Part shown: one piece after another, positions 41,162 through 50,841 of the stretch
Layout: each line of letters opens with the position of its first letter
Position numbering within the stretch: position 1 is the stretch's first letter
Source of the DNA: Dickeya poaceiphila
GTDB lineage: Bacteria > Pseudomonadota > Gammaproteobacteria > Enterobacterales > Enterobacteriaceae
Length of the DNA: 64,000 nucleotides
Assembly: GCF_007858975.2 (NCBI RefSeq)
Contig: NZ_CP042220.2
Location: forward strand, 3,720,001 to 3,784,000
Direction: 5' to 3'
The notes under the pieces: generated by a model
The model's database searches: none
Told to the model about the DNA's origin: nothing
Seen by the model: only the letters and a program-made list of their open reading frames with translations
Program-made: the position numbers and the translations under genes

Positions 41162-42889
41162 ATGCCAACGTTAAATTGGATCGGCAAAGAAGCCGTTATT
41201 AAGCATCACAAAGATGTTCCCTTTCGTTTGCTTGAGCATGATGCTGATTTATCTCATGGACAAGACGATAGTGGGAATATTATTGTTCAAGGCGATAATT
41301 TACACGCACTGAAAGCATTATTACCGCGTTATGCAGGTCAAGTTAAATGTATTTATATCGACCCTCCTTATAATACTGGAAATGAAGGTTGGGTATACAA
41401 CGATAACGTCAATAGCCCTGAAATTAGAAAATGGTTAGGGGAGGTTGTCGGTAAAGAAGGTGAAACTTTAGATCGTCATGACCGCTGGCTATGCATGATG
41501 TATCCTAGATTAGTATTGTTAAAACAATTTCTTCGTAATGATGGTGTTATTTTTGTATCTATTGACGATAACGAAATTTCATCATTACGACTATTAATGG
41601 ATGAAATATTTGGAACGGAAAACATCGTCGGCACGATAGCATGGAAAAATGCCACAGACAATAATCCAACTAGAATTGTTCCTGAGCATGAATATATAGT
41701 TTGTTTTGCACGAAAAAAATCACAGTTGGATAGAATCTGGAAATCATCCACTATAGCAAGTAAAGAAAAAATGCTTGAGATAGAAAAAATAATTTTATCC
41801 AAAACAATAGACCAAGAAAACAGAGATATTAACTTCAAGAATTGGTTAAAGGATAATAAACCATACATATGGCCATTTCAAGACTATAAGTTTATAGATG
41901 AACATGGAATATATACAGGAATTCGTGGTGTTCACAACCCAGGGAAAGAAGGTTATCGCTACGATGTTATTCACCCAGTGACTAAAAAACCGTGTAAAGA
42001 GCCTTTAATGGGATATCGTTTCCCACAAGAAACAATGCATAGGCTTATTGAAGAGGAACGCATTATTTTTGGTAAAGATGAAACCAAAATTATTGAGCTA
42101 AAGGTTTATCTTAAAGATTATCAGGCAAAGTTATCTAGTGTTTATGAGCTTGATGGTAGGACAGGAACAAATGAAATTAAAGACATTTTCCCTGAGAGCA
42201 AACGTCATTTTGACTATCCTAAAACAACTCAGATAATAAAAGATCTTATATCTTTCTCAACCAGTAAAAATGACATTATTTTAGATAGTTTTGCTGGTTC
42301 AGGAACTACGGCTCACGCAGTATTACAACAAAATTCCGAAGATGGTGGGAATCGTAAATTTATTCTCGTAGAAATGGATGAAAATATCTCAAAAAATGTA
42401 ACATCAGAAAGAGTAAGGCGTATCTGTACGGGATATAAAAATGCTAAAGGAAAATATACTGCCCCGTTAGATGGTGGTTTCAAATATTTTCGTCTTTCCA
42501 AAGACCCATTATTTCTACCGGATGGCCCTATTCGCCACGATGTGACATTCAACCAACTTCGTCAATTCGTTTGGTTTATGGAAACCGGATCAGGCTTAAC
42601 GGTATCACCTTTAACCAAGGAACAGCCAGCCACACCATTCCTCGGTGTACATCAGGAAAAAGCCGTGTTTCTTCTGTACAACGGCATATTGAAAGATCGC
42701 TCAGATATTGGCGGTAATGTTCTTAATAATCGTTCCCTGAAGTTTCTTGATGAAATCATCCCACCACATTTTTCCGGTACGCGAGTCGTATATGGCGCTC
42801 GCTCCAGGTTTGATAAGAAGAAACTCAATCAGTTAGGCATTACCTTCCATCAACTTCCTTATGAACTGGCGGTGAAAACATGGCTCTGA
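41162..42889 (+). CDS. type III DNA methyltransferase (Mod), system 1
   Basis: Adenine-N6 methyltransferase and specificity subunit of a type III restriction-modification system. The 575-residue protein has DPPYN (residues 67-71) before the SAM motif DSFAGSGTTAHAV (near residue 380), the beta-class order typical of Mod proteins. The middle, roughly 41640-42250, is much more AT-rich than the ends and is the expected target-recognition domain. The stop overlaps the res start by ten bases, so the pair is co-translated. Confidence 0.88.
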   Translation: MPTLNWIGKEAVIKHHKDVPFRLLEHDADLSHGQDDSGNIIVQGDNLHALKALLPRYAGQVKCIYIDPPYNTGNEGWVYNDNVNSPEIRKWLGEVVGKEGETLDRHDRWLCMMYPRLVLLKQFLRNDGVIFVSIDDNEISSLRLLMDEIFGTENIVGTIAWKNATDNNPTRIVPEHEYIVCFARKKSQLDRIWKSSTIASKEKMLEIEKIILSKTIDQENRDINFKNWLKDNKPYIWPFQDYKFIDEHGIYTGIRGVHNPGKEGYRYDVIHPVTKKPCKEPLMGYRFPQETMHRLIEEERIIFGKDETKIIELKVYLKDYQAKLSSVYELDGRTGTNEIKDIFPESKRHFDYPKTTQIIKDLISFSTSKNDIILDSFAGSGTTAHAVLQQNSEDGGNRKFILVEMDENISKNVTSERVRRICTGYKNAKGKYTAPLDGGFKYFRLSKDPLFLPDGPIRHDVTFNQLRQFVWFMETGSGLTVSPLTKEQPATPFLGVHQEKAVFLLYNGILKDRSDIGGNVLNNRSLKFLDEIIPPHFSGTRVVYGARSRFDKKKLNQLGITFHQLPYELAVKTWL

Positions 42890-45513
42890 ACAGTCTGAAA
42901 TCATATCAGGAACAACTTCTTGATGATTTCTCTTCGTACCTTTCCCGCTGTAGAGAATTGCAAGATCCAGCAGAGGCTTTCCGCGAATCAACACTCAAAG
43001 GTTTCGGCCGAGCACTGCCTTATTACCCCTTACCTGGCGCAGAAGAGATACCTTATATTTGTTTACGGGTTCCAACCGGTGGCGGGAAAACCCGTATCGC
43101 CGGTCAGTCGATAAAACGCGTTAACGACTATTTTCTTGGTATAGAGCACGCCCTAATCTTATGGCTGGTTCCATCAGATCCCATTCGTGAACAAACACTT
43201 CACTCACTGAAAACGCCGGGGGAACTACTATACCAAGATATGCGTGATCTGTTCGGTTCAGTACATGTGTTGGATATTCAAGAAGCTTTATATATACAAC
43301 CAGCCACGTTAAATACCGGAAACACAATTATCGTCGCCACAATGCAGAGTTTTAAGCGAGATACTGACGATGGTTTGAGAGTCTATCGTCAAAACGGCAG
43401 CCTAATGCCGCATTTCTCTGGTACTTCGTCAGAACAAAAAGGGGAACATTCTCTCATGGATGTCATCCGGCTACGCCACCCTTTTGTTATTGTTGATGAA
43501 GCTCATAATCAGGGAACCCCCTTGGCTGTCGACACGCTTGTCCGCTTTAACCCCGCGTGCATACTTGAGTTGACCGCAACCCCTGACCGTGCAAATCAAC
43601 CATCCAATGTCCTCAGGAGTGTCTCCGCTGCAACCTTGCAAGCGGAAGATATGCTGAAGTTACCTTTGGAGCTCACGGTTCATCCAGAATGGCAGCGGTC
43701 TATGGCAGAAGCTATTAGCCGACTACGGCAGTTGGAAGAAGAGGCTGCTCAGGAATTCCAGCAAACCGGTGAAGTAATCAAACCTGTTGTGATGTTGATA
43801 CAAGCCGAGCGCCAAGCAAAAGAGCAAGAGACATTTACGCCGGAGCGCGTTAAACAGCATCTGATTAATGATTTCAACATACCTGCTGATACCATCGCTG
43901 TAGCGACAGGAGCTCAAGATGAATTATCGGGTAAAAAACCGGGGGCTCCTGACTATCCTCAGTTCATAATTACTGTCGATAAATTACGTGAAGGATGGGA
44001 TTGCCCTTTTGCGTATGTGCTATTCTCTTTCCGCAATACTACTTCCGCTACGGCGGTAGAACAAATCCTCGGCCGAATATTACGTATGCCGCATGTTAAA
44101 AGAAAATTACATGAGGCACTTAATCGTTGTTATGCCTACGTCGTATCATCAGAATTTGCGACAACAGTTCAGGGATTGCGTGATGGATTAGTTCAAAGTG
44201 GTTTTGAACGACTCGAAACACAAAGTTTGATTCAAACCCACGGAGAACCGCCATCAACAGGAGATCTCTTCGCGCCCCAAGGCGATTTGGTTATTCCTTT
44301 ACCCGAATCCGATAATAGTCTCGTCCTTCCAGATGAAAGCGCTCTGGAAACCTTACCGAAATCACTTCGTGACAAGCTAGAGATCTCACCAGAGAGCGGT
44401 ACTCTGACATTAAAAGGTGGCGCTAATAATAAACAGATCCAACAATTGGCCGACACATTCAAGCATCCAGAAATTGCTAAAGACGTTCTCAACCGGCTTG
44501 AAATGGCGTCATCCAGACAAAATGCGTCACTACAAAAGGAAATAACACCCGCAGATCGGGGACATACTGCGCATATACCTTTACTCACATACCGGCAATC
44601 TGGGTTCTTTGATGTGTTTGATGAAACTCCACTTTTAGATGCTGACTGGGAAATAGAGGATTTTGACCCAGTGCTTTCTGATAGCGAATTCACCCATGAT
44701 GTAGAAACCATGTATCGCGCTGCATTAAATATTTCTCAACTAGAGAAAATCGAATGTAGTGTTTATGAACGATTAGATAATCAACTGGCATTATTTGGTA
44801 AAGAACATGGCTGGGAAGCTACTGATCTGATCTATTGGCTGGACCGCAATCTACCTTTCCCTTATTCCGAACGGGACAAAAAGGTCGCATGGATCAATGT
44901 AGTGGTTGATTATTTGTTGGAAAAAAGAGAGTTCTCTCTGGACGAATTGGCCTACCGAAAGTTTCGTTTGCGCGGTGCGTTGGAACGAAAAATGGCAGCA
45001 GGGCTAGTGCTCGCCAAGCAACGCATCTTCAACGACTTGTTTGATGACGAATCACAATTCGCAGTGCTAGACGAACATGCCGTGTCGTTGGAACCTGGGC
45101 GATATGCTTACGATTTTCGTTATGCAGGGTTTATTCAGCTCAAACGTCATTTCTATCCCGTTATCGGTAATCTGAAAGATGTTGGAGAAGAATTTGAATG
45201 TGCCGAATTTATTGCCAACAGGCTCGAGGGTATCGATTGGTGGTTACGTAATGTGGAGAAAAAACCGACCTCTTTCTGGTTGCAAACGGCCTCAGACCGA
45301 TTCTATCCTGACTTTTTGATACAAATGAGCAATGGCCCACTCGTTGCTGTTGAGTATAAAGGATCGCATATCAGTGATACCCGAGATAGCCGAGAAAAGA
45401 AACGAATCGGAGAACTGTGGGCCAGACGCAGTGAGGGTCTATGCCTCTTTGTCTGGGTTGAAAATAAAGACTGGTCAATAATTCGTGAGGCTGTATCTCA
45501 TGTAATCTCCTGA
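42880..45513 (+). CDS. type III restriction enzyme (Res), system 1
   Basis: Helicase-nuclease subunit that needs Mod to recognise unmethylated sites. The 877-residue protein has Walker A VPTGGGKT near residue 65, the DEAH box VIVDEAHNQ near 205, SF2 motif VI region EQILGRILRMP, and a C-terminal PD-(D/E)XK nuclease in FYPDFLIQM...VAVEYKGS. All catalytic motifs appear intact. It is shorter than EcoP1I-type Res (about 970 residues), so it belongs to a different subgroup from system 2. Confidence 0.88.
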   Translation: MALNSLKSYQEQLLDDFSSYLSRCRELQDPAEAFRESTLKGFGRALPYYPLPGAEEIPYICLRVPTGGGKTRIAGQSIKRVNDYFLGIEHALILWLVPSDPIREQTLHSLKTPGELLYQDMRDLFGSVHVLDIQEALYIQPATLNTGNTIIVATMQSFKRDTDDGLRVYRQNGSLMPHFSGTSSEQKGEHSLMDVIRLRHPFVIVDEAHNQGTPLAVDTLVRFNPACILELTATPDRANQPSNVLRSVSAATLQAEDMLKLPLELTVHPEWQRSMAEAISRLRQLEEEAAQEFQQTGEVIKPVVMLIQAERQAKEQETFTPERVKQHLINDFNIPADTIAVATGAQDELSGKKPGAPDYPQFIITVDKLREGWDCPFAYVLFSFRNTTSATAVEQILGRILRMPHVKRKLHEALNRCYAYVVSSEFATTVQGLRDGLVQSGFERLETQSLIQTHGEPPSTGDLFAPQGDLVIPLPESDNSLVLPDESALETLPKSLRDKLEISPESGTLTLKGGANNKQIQQLADTFKHPEIAKDVLNRLEMASSRQNASLQKEITPADRGHTAHIPLLTYRQSGFFDVFDETPLLDADWEIEDFDPVLSDSEFTHDVETMYRAALNISQLEKIECSVYERLDNQLALFGKEHGWEATDLIYWLDRNLPFPYSERDKKVAWINVVVDYLLEKREFSLDELAYRKFRLRGALERKMAAGLVLAKQRIFNDLFDDESQFAVLDEHAVSLEPGRYAYDFRYAGFIQLKRHFYPVIGNLKDVGEEFECAEFIANRLEGIDWWLRNVEKKPTSFWLQTASDRFYPDFLIQMSNGPLVAVEYKGSHISDTRDSREKKRIGELWARRSEGLCLFVWVENKDWSIIREAVSHVIS

Positions 45514-45524
45514 TACAGAAATCT

Positions 45525-45556
45525 GGTAAACCTGCCGTCAAAGAGGCAGGTTTACC
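45525..45556. terminator. bidirectional terminator between the two type III systems
   Basis: Perfect 12-base arms ggtaaacctgcc / ggcaggtttacc with an eight-base loop, between two convergent genes. Confidence 0.8.
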
Positions 45557-45608
45557 ACACTGATTATCCAGCCTATTCCTCACAGGCCCATGCAGCTACA
45601 GCCGACAC

Positions 45609-48593
45609 TCAGATATTCCACTGTTCAGGTACTGAAACCGCATACTCGATGCCAATTTCTCTGAAATGTGCCTCGGCAGACTTGATTTTGGCATTTTCGG
45701 AGGGCCTCCTTTTTTGTTCATCCATGGTGCTCTTGGTTTCGCGAACCATATAGATGCGGTCTTCGCCGCCTTCGGATTTGATGATGGCCCAGTCGGGGTT
45801 ATAAGGGCCAACCGGCGTGTCGATCTGGAATCTTGGCGGCAGCTTCATAAACAGCCTAATATCCTCGCGGTGATCGAGAAACTCGGCAAACTTTCGCTCT
45901 GGGCTATCCGGCCCGCCATCAAACACGACGTAATCAAAATCGGTTTTCTCGGGGTGTTCGACGCGGTACAAATGCTCTTTGAAGAAATCCTTTTCGGCAA
46001 GGCCGTCGGCTTGCAACTCGCGGAGTTCATAGACGGATCCGCCAATCTTTTCATACTGAACGCCTTCGACAATGACGCGCTGTAGTTCGCCCTCTACACA
46101 ACGGCGTACCATCGCCATAAAGTCGTTCGGATTAGCAATGAACTCGTCCAGTCTGCCGCTGCCGGTGAGAATGTCCACCAGCGTCTTGCGCGTAAGAGAC
46201 GTACCTTGCTGCAACTCACCGATAATGTCCGGCAGGTCATAGCTGCCTTTTAGGTCGACAGTCCGCGCCCCCAGCTCTTGCCCTCGCGTGCCGCCACGCA
46301 GCACCCTGACACCCGCACGGGTGACATCAATACGTAACGGCTGGATTTTGGGTTCAGCCTTGATCGCCTTTATACACGCCTCGATCAGCATAGGGTGTTT
46401 AACTGTCACCCGATAAGTAGTTTTCTGGCTGATAGCGCTCCAAAGCCTCTCAAAATCCGGCGAGGCGTAGAGTTCTTTGTTGAATTTACGCTTGGCCCTC
46501 ATGCTTACAGGCTTCACATATTTCTCAATACCCGCATTAAGGATGCACCGGATAATATCTGATTCGTAGGACCTGAACTCGGCAGGCAGATGTAACGAGA
46601 ATCCTTCTGCATCCGGCAGAAACATGGAGGTTGTCTTACCATCCCTGATGAATCCTGCGTTTTCCAGATGTTTGAAGACGGCAGAAGAGGCTTTGAATCC
46701 CAGCATGTCATCTGTCATCGCGCCATAAGGATCCCGCTTCATCAGCTTGGCAAATTCATTAAGTCGGACCTGTCCGATGGCTACGCCCGCGTCTTTGTAT
46801 TCGGCTTGCAGATTCTGAGCGAACGTAGCATAAGATTCGTTAGCAACCACGGTGAGCTGTGCAATGCTGCGGTCGGCAACACGCTCATAGCCTTTTACTG
46901 TTTTCGCTACCGGCAGGCGAAGACCACGTCCCAAAGTTTGCCGACGTTCCGTTTCCGCCCCCATTTCACGCAGCGTACAAATCTGAAATATGTTGGGGTT
47001 GTCCCAGCCCTCGCGCAATGCGGAATGGCTAAAAATAAAGCGAACCGGTTCATCGCCGTCCAGCAGACGTTGCTTATCCTGCATAATGAGTTTGTAGGCA
47101 TCGTCATCTTTGGCCGTTGTACCGGATGAATCCACAAAGGCCGTTCCGCCACGCGTTTTCAGTTGGGAAAAATACGCACGCCGTAATTCGCAAGGATCCT
47201 GCGGCAGCAATTTTTGGTAGACGTCAGACTTGTTACGCTCTTCCCTGAACACCTCATCGAACCACTTCGTGAACTCGCCGTTTGCGTCTTCGTTATTCAC
47301 CCCGTCGCCGAGAAAACTCACCACCTTGTCTACGAAAAACAGACTCAATACTTTAATCCCCTTCGGACGTAACATCGCTTCCTTGCGCAAATGCTCACGC
47401 ACGGTTTCCCGAATCATTTCCTTGTAAATCGCGCCCGTTGCGCCGCCCAGAGATTCACCTTCGTGCAGCAGGTTTCCATTCGGCGTCAGTTCAATACAGG
47501 CTGATGCACCGAAGGCGGCGATGCTTAAAGCATTAATACGCCAGCCAGCGTAAGCCGGATTTCCAGTGACATCGGACAATTCCTGATGCGGTTTGACTTT
47601 TTTGCTACGACGCGCGATAGATCCATCGGCCTTTCGACAAGCCAGTTCAAGTTTCGCGGCTTTTGTGTCTTTCACTTCCATCAGCTTGACGTAAGGTGCA
47701 ACATCCGCACCGTGCTGAGCGACTTCAGCCACAACGATCTGCTTCACCAAACCGAGATCGTGCGCGTCAACCGGATCGAGCCGATAGACTAGATTTCGCC
47801 GCTGCTTATGCGTGGCCGAGTAGCGCAGCGTAAATACAGGATCGAGTTCGCCCACTGCCGACTGCGATAGTAGCGACTCCATATTCTGTGGTTCATCCAT
47901 GATAACCACGGGATGCGTGCCTTTGAGGTAATCCAGAGGACGCAAGCCATTGAGTTTGTCGCGCTGCTGGTGAATGATGCGCGTATTCTTGTTACCGCGT
48001 ATCGCGTCGATTGTCATCACCAATATTTGCACGTTGGTCGCAGTAGCAAAAGCCTGTACTTCCTCAGCCTTGTCGCCGCTGTAGACATTGGCATCGAAAG
48101 GCTGAGCCGGATAGAGGCTGCGGAAGTGCTCGTACATCAGGCGAATACTGGTGTTCACGCCTTCACGGATGGCAACGCTGGGAACCAGAACGATAAACTT
48201 GGTGAAACCGTACTTATTTGCCAGTTCGAAAACGGTACGCAGATAAACGTAAGTTTTACCCGTACCGGTCTCCATTTCGATGTCGAAATCCAGTTTGTCA
48301 TCAACCAGTTTTTCGCTGACCTCCAGCCCGTTGCGATCCTGTACTGTTTGTAAGTTAACAAGGATAGTGCCTTCATCCAGCACCAGATTATTGCCGATAG
48401 CGCCGACCTCCTGTTCAATGCCTAAATCCAGCTCACCTTCCCGGCTGGCAACGCTGCCACGCAAGGCAATCGCGATCTTGTCGGCGTCCTTTGGCTGACC
48501 ATCGAACAAATCCACCACGGCATTGATGGCATCAAGCTGATACTGCTGCTGCGAATCAAATTGAAAGCCCGTATTTTGAGAATGATGGTTCAT
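45609..48593 (-). CDS. type III restriction enzyme (Res), system 2
   Basis: EcoP15I/StyLTI-type Res. The 994-residue protein has Walker A METGTGKTY near residue 114, motif II VVIMDEPQN, motif VI region ETERRQTLGRGLRLP and a C-terminal PD-(D/E)XK nuclease (YNPDWAIIKSEGG then YMVRETKS). The start ATG at 48593 overlaps the mod stop (TGATG); a GTG one codon earlier is possible. The gene faces system 1 tail to tail. Confidence 0.92.
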   Translation of the reverse strand: MNHHSQNTGFQFDSQQQYQLDAINAVVDLFDGQPKDADKIAIALRGSVASREGELDLGIEQEVGAIGNNLVLDEGTILVNLQTVQDRNGLEVSEKLVDDKLDFDIEMETGTGKTYVYLRTVFELANKYGFTKFIVLVPSVAIREGVNTSIRLMYEHFRSLYPAQPFDANVYSGDKAEEVQAFATATNVQILVMTIDAIRGNKNTRIIHQQRDKLNGLRPLDYLKGTHPVVIMDEPQNMESLLSQSAVGELDPVFTLRYSATHKQRRNLVYRLDPVDAHDLGLVKQIVVAEVAQHGADVAPYVKLMEVKDTKAAKLELACRKADGSIARRSKKVKPHQELSDVTGNPAYAGWRINALSIAAFGASACIELTPNGNLLHEGESLGGATGAIYKEMIRETVREHLRKEAMLRPKGIKVLSLFFVDKVVSFLGDGVNNEDANGEFTKWFDEVFREERNKSDVYQKLLPQDPCELRRAYFSQLKTRGGTAFVDSSGTTAKDDDAYKLIMQDKQRLLDGDEPVRFIFSHSALREGWDNPNIFQICTLREMGAETERRQTLGRGLRLPVAKTVKGYERVADRSIAQLTVVANESYATFAQNLQAEYKDAGVAIGQVRLNEFAKLMKRDPYGAMTDDMLGFKASSAVFKHLENAGFIRDGKTTSMFLPDAEGFSLHLPAEFRSYESDIIRCILNAGIEKYVKPVSMRAKRKFNKELYASPDFERLWSAISQKTTYRVTVKHPMLIEACIKAIKAEPKIQPLRIDVTRAGVRVLRGGTRGQELGARTVDLKGSYDLPDIIGELQQGTSLTRKTLVDILTGSGRLDEFIANPNDFMAMVRRCVEGELQRVIVEGVQYEKIGGSVYELRELQADGLAEKDFFKEHLYRVEHPEKTDFDYVVFDGGPDSPERKFAEFLDHREDIRLFMKLPPRFQIDTPVGPYNPDWAIIKSEGGEDRIYMVRETKSTMDEQKRRPSENAKIKSAEAHFREIGIEYAVSVPEQWNI

Positions 48594-50590
48594 CACGCCG
48601 TCCTCAGCTCAATACCTTTACTCCTAGCATATTGAGCAATATTGGTTTTAAGTTCGTCGTCGCCTTGGAAGGCATCCTCCAGAACGATCAGACGCGTAGG
48701 TTCGGCATTCACCAGTTCCCGCAATTGTTCCAATGAGGGTTTGGTTCGCTCGTTTAAGTAGGCTAGCAGGCGTGGCTTATCGGTATCGCCAGCGATGGCA
48801 CGGATGTCCAGCCCGGCGATAGTCTGCATACTGAGATGTTCGTTCAACGAATAGCCGAGTTTCAACAGCAGCTCAGTAAGCAGGTCATCGGGACTGGCAT
48901 CATCAACGCTACTGCCACGCAGGTCGAGCAAATGCTGGGTTAGCTTGTCAGGTTCGATATCGCTGGTGACGCGCCATTTGGTGAAATTGGTGTCCGTCAG
49001 CTTATAGGCGCGGAAGCCGGTATCTATATTGCTTTCTGCAACATCGGATTTTATTTTCTCGCCCGCTAGTTCGATGCGCTTACGCGAGATATCAGCAATA
49101 GTGGCAAAGCCTGCCTTGCGCGCTTCTGAAGCTTCAGGAGTAGGTTCGGGCAGTTGCACCATGATGAAACGACGCTTGCCGTTGTCTTCAGCATTAAGCT
49201 GCATTACGGCGTGGGCGGTGGTGGCACTGCCAGCGAAGAAATCGAGAACGATGGAGTCATTGTTTGTAGCCAGTTGCAGTATTCGATTAATAAGGCGCGT
49301 TGGCTTTGGTGTGTCGAACGGAGTAGCATCATTGAAAAGCGTCTTGATTTCTTTTTTGGCTTCTTGGTTATGTCCGACTTCTTTATATGTCCACAATGTT
49401 TTGCACGTCACACCTTGCTTGACTTCCGTGATGAAACGCTTGATTGCTGGCATGTTCTCACCTTCTGTTCCAAACCAGACTCGGCTGTCAGCAATCATTT
49501 TTTGCATGGCTTCATGCGTATAAAGCCAGCAGCGCCCACTTGGAGGATTATGCAGTTTCCCATTGGGTGCTGTTAGCGTATAGAACTGACTGGATGTTCC
49601 ATGCCCAGCTTGCGCTGTTGAATCAACTGGTTTCCAGTCGCCACGGGGGTCGTTATCCAGATTGCGATAACGTGCATTCATTTCTTCGGTTCGATCCAGA
49701 AGATTGGGCTGCCAAATTTCCTTTTTCTTGGCATATACTACAATGTAGTCATGGACTTCTGAAAACCATTGCGCTGCATTTTGCGGACTGTATCTTTTTT
49801 CCCAGATTACTGTGTCTACAAAATTTCCCTCTCCAAAAACTTCATTGCACAACTTCTTCAGATTATCTAGCTCATTGTCATCGATCGAAATAAAAATCAC
49901 CCCATCATCTGTAAGCAGATTACGGGCTAACTTAAGGCGCGGGTACATCATGTTCAGCCAGTTAGAATGATAGCGCCCTTCGGTCTCGCTATTGGTAGAA
50001 ACCTTCTTACCTTCCTCGTTCACCTGCCGCGTCCACTCAAGGTAAGTATCCAGCCCCTCTCTGTAGTTGTCAGGGTAAACAAAATCGTTGCCGGTGTTGT
50101 AAGGGGGATCGATATAAATCAGCTTGACCTTGTTGTGATAGTGTCGTTGCAGGATCTTCAGTACTTCAAGGTTGTCTCCCTCAATAAACACATTCTGCGT
50201 CGCGTCCCAGTCTTTTGAGTTAGCAAAGTCTGGTTTCAGTGTTGCAGTTGTCGGGGCTTGTGCGGCACGCAGAGCTCGTTTTTTCCCCGGCCAAAACAGG
50301 CCAAAGCGTTCGTTACTGTCAACCACATCATCAGCCAGCAGCTCACGGAGCTTTTCAACATCCAGCTTGCCATCAGCAACAGCCTCTGGAATCAGTTCAG
50401 CAAGCTGACCAGCCAGTTCGGTGCGAAAATTCGGGGTAGTGCTCGGGATCCCAAAGAGGTCGTTACTGATATCGGAAAGTGATGAACAAAATTCATCCTG
50501 TCGACCCTCAGCCAAAGCATCAATACTGCAACGTTGTTCCGCATTTTCTTTCTGTTTAGCGCTATATTCAGTAATACGTTCATTTGCCAT
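48593..50590 (-). CDS. type III DNA methyltransferase (Mod), system 2
   Basis: Beta-class adenine-N6 methyltransferase with specificity function, partner of the Res downstream. The 665-residue protein has DPPYNTGNDF, a long target-recognition region and DFFAGSATTAHAV (the usual FxGxG has Ala in place of the second Gly, as in many Mod proteins). ATG 50590 (MANERITEYSA) is preferred over an upstream in-frame ATG at 50650, though neither has a strong ribosome site. Confidence 0.92.
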   Translation of the reverse strand: MANERITEYSAKQKENAEQRCSIDALAEGRQDEFCSSLSDISNDLFGIPSTTPNFRTELAGQLAELIPEAVADGKLDVEKLRELLADDVVDSNERFGLFWPGKKRALRAAQAPTTATLKPDFANSKDWDATQNVFIEGDNLEVLKILQRHYHNKVKLIYIDPPYNTGNDFVYPDNYREGLDTYLEWTRQVNEEGKKVSTNSETEGRYHSNWLNMMYPRLKLARNLLTDDGVIFISIDDNELDNLKKLCNEVFGEGNFVDTVIWEKRYSPQNAAQWFSEVHDYIVVYAKKKEIWQPNLLDRTEEMNARYRNLDNDPRGDWKPVDSTAQAGHGTSSQFYTLTAPNGKLHNPPSGRCWLYTHEAMQKMIADSRVWFGTEGENMPAIKRFITEVKQGVTCKTLWTYKEVGHNQEAKKEIKTLFNDATPFDTPKPTRLINRILQLATNNDSIVLDFFAGSATTAHAVMQLNAEDNGKRRFIMVQLPEPTPEASEARKAGFATIADISRKRIELAGEKIKSDVAESNIDTGFRAYKLTDTNFTKWRVTSDIEPDKLTQHLLDLRGSSVDDASPDDLLTELLLKLGYSLNEHLSMQTIAGLDIRAIAGDTDKPRLLAYLNERTKPSLEQLRELVNAEPTRLIVLEDAFQGDDELKTNIAQYARSKGIELRTA

Positions 50591-50787
50591 ACTGATAATC
50601 CGGTGTGTTTTAGTGATTGTTGTACATAACATATGGATGTTACGAGTCATTGAGTCGATAGCAAAACTTAATTTAGCACTTCAGAGTGAGGTGCCTGCTG
50701 ATTCTGACTGATGTCACACCAGATTATCAGTGTGATATGTAAAACACGTCGTCTGAATAGACAGTTTGGTTAGTCGAGGTTCCCGAC

Positions 50788-50822
50788 ATAAAAAATGACG
50801 ATATTTAGCTCAACATCGTCAT
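50788..50822 (-). terminator. terminator of the second recombinase gene
   Basis: On the minus strand atgacgat / atcgtcat arms are followed by a six-T run, 20 bp past the recombinase stop. Confidence 0.8.
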
Positions 50823-50841
50823 CTAAAGGTTATCTGCATCA

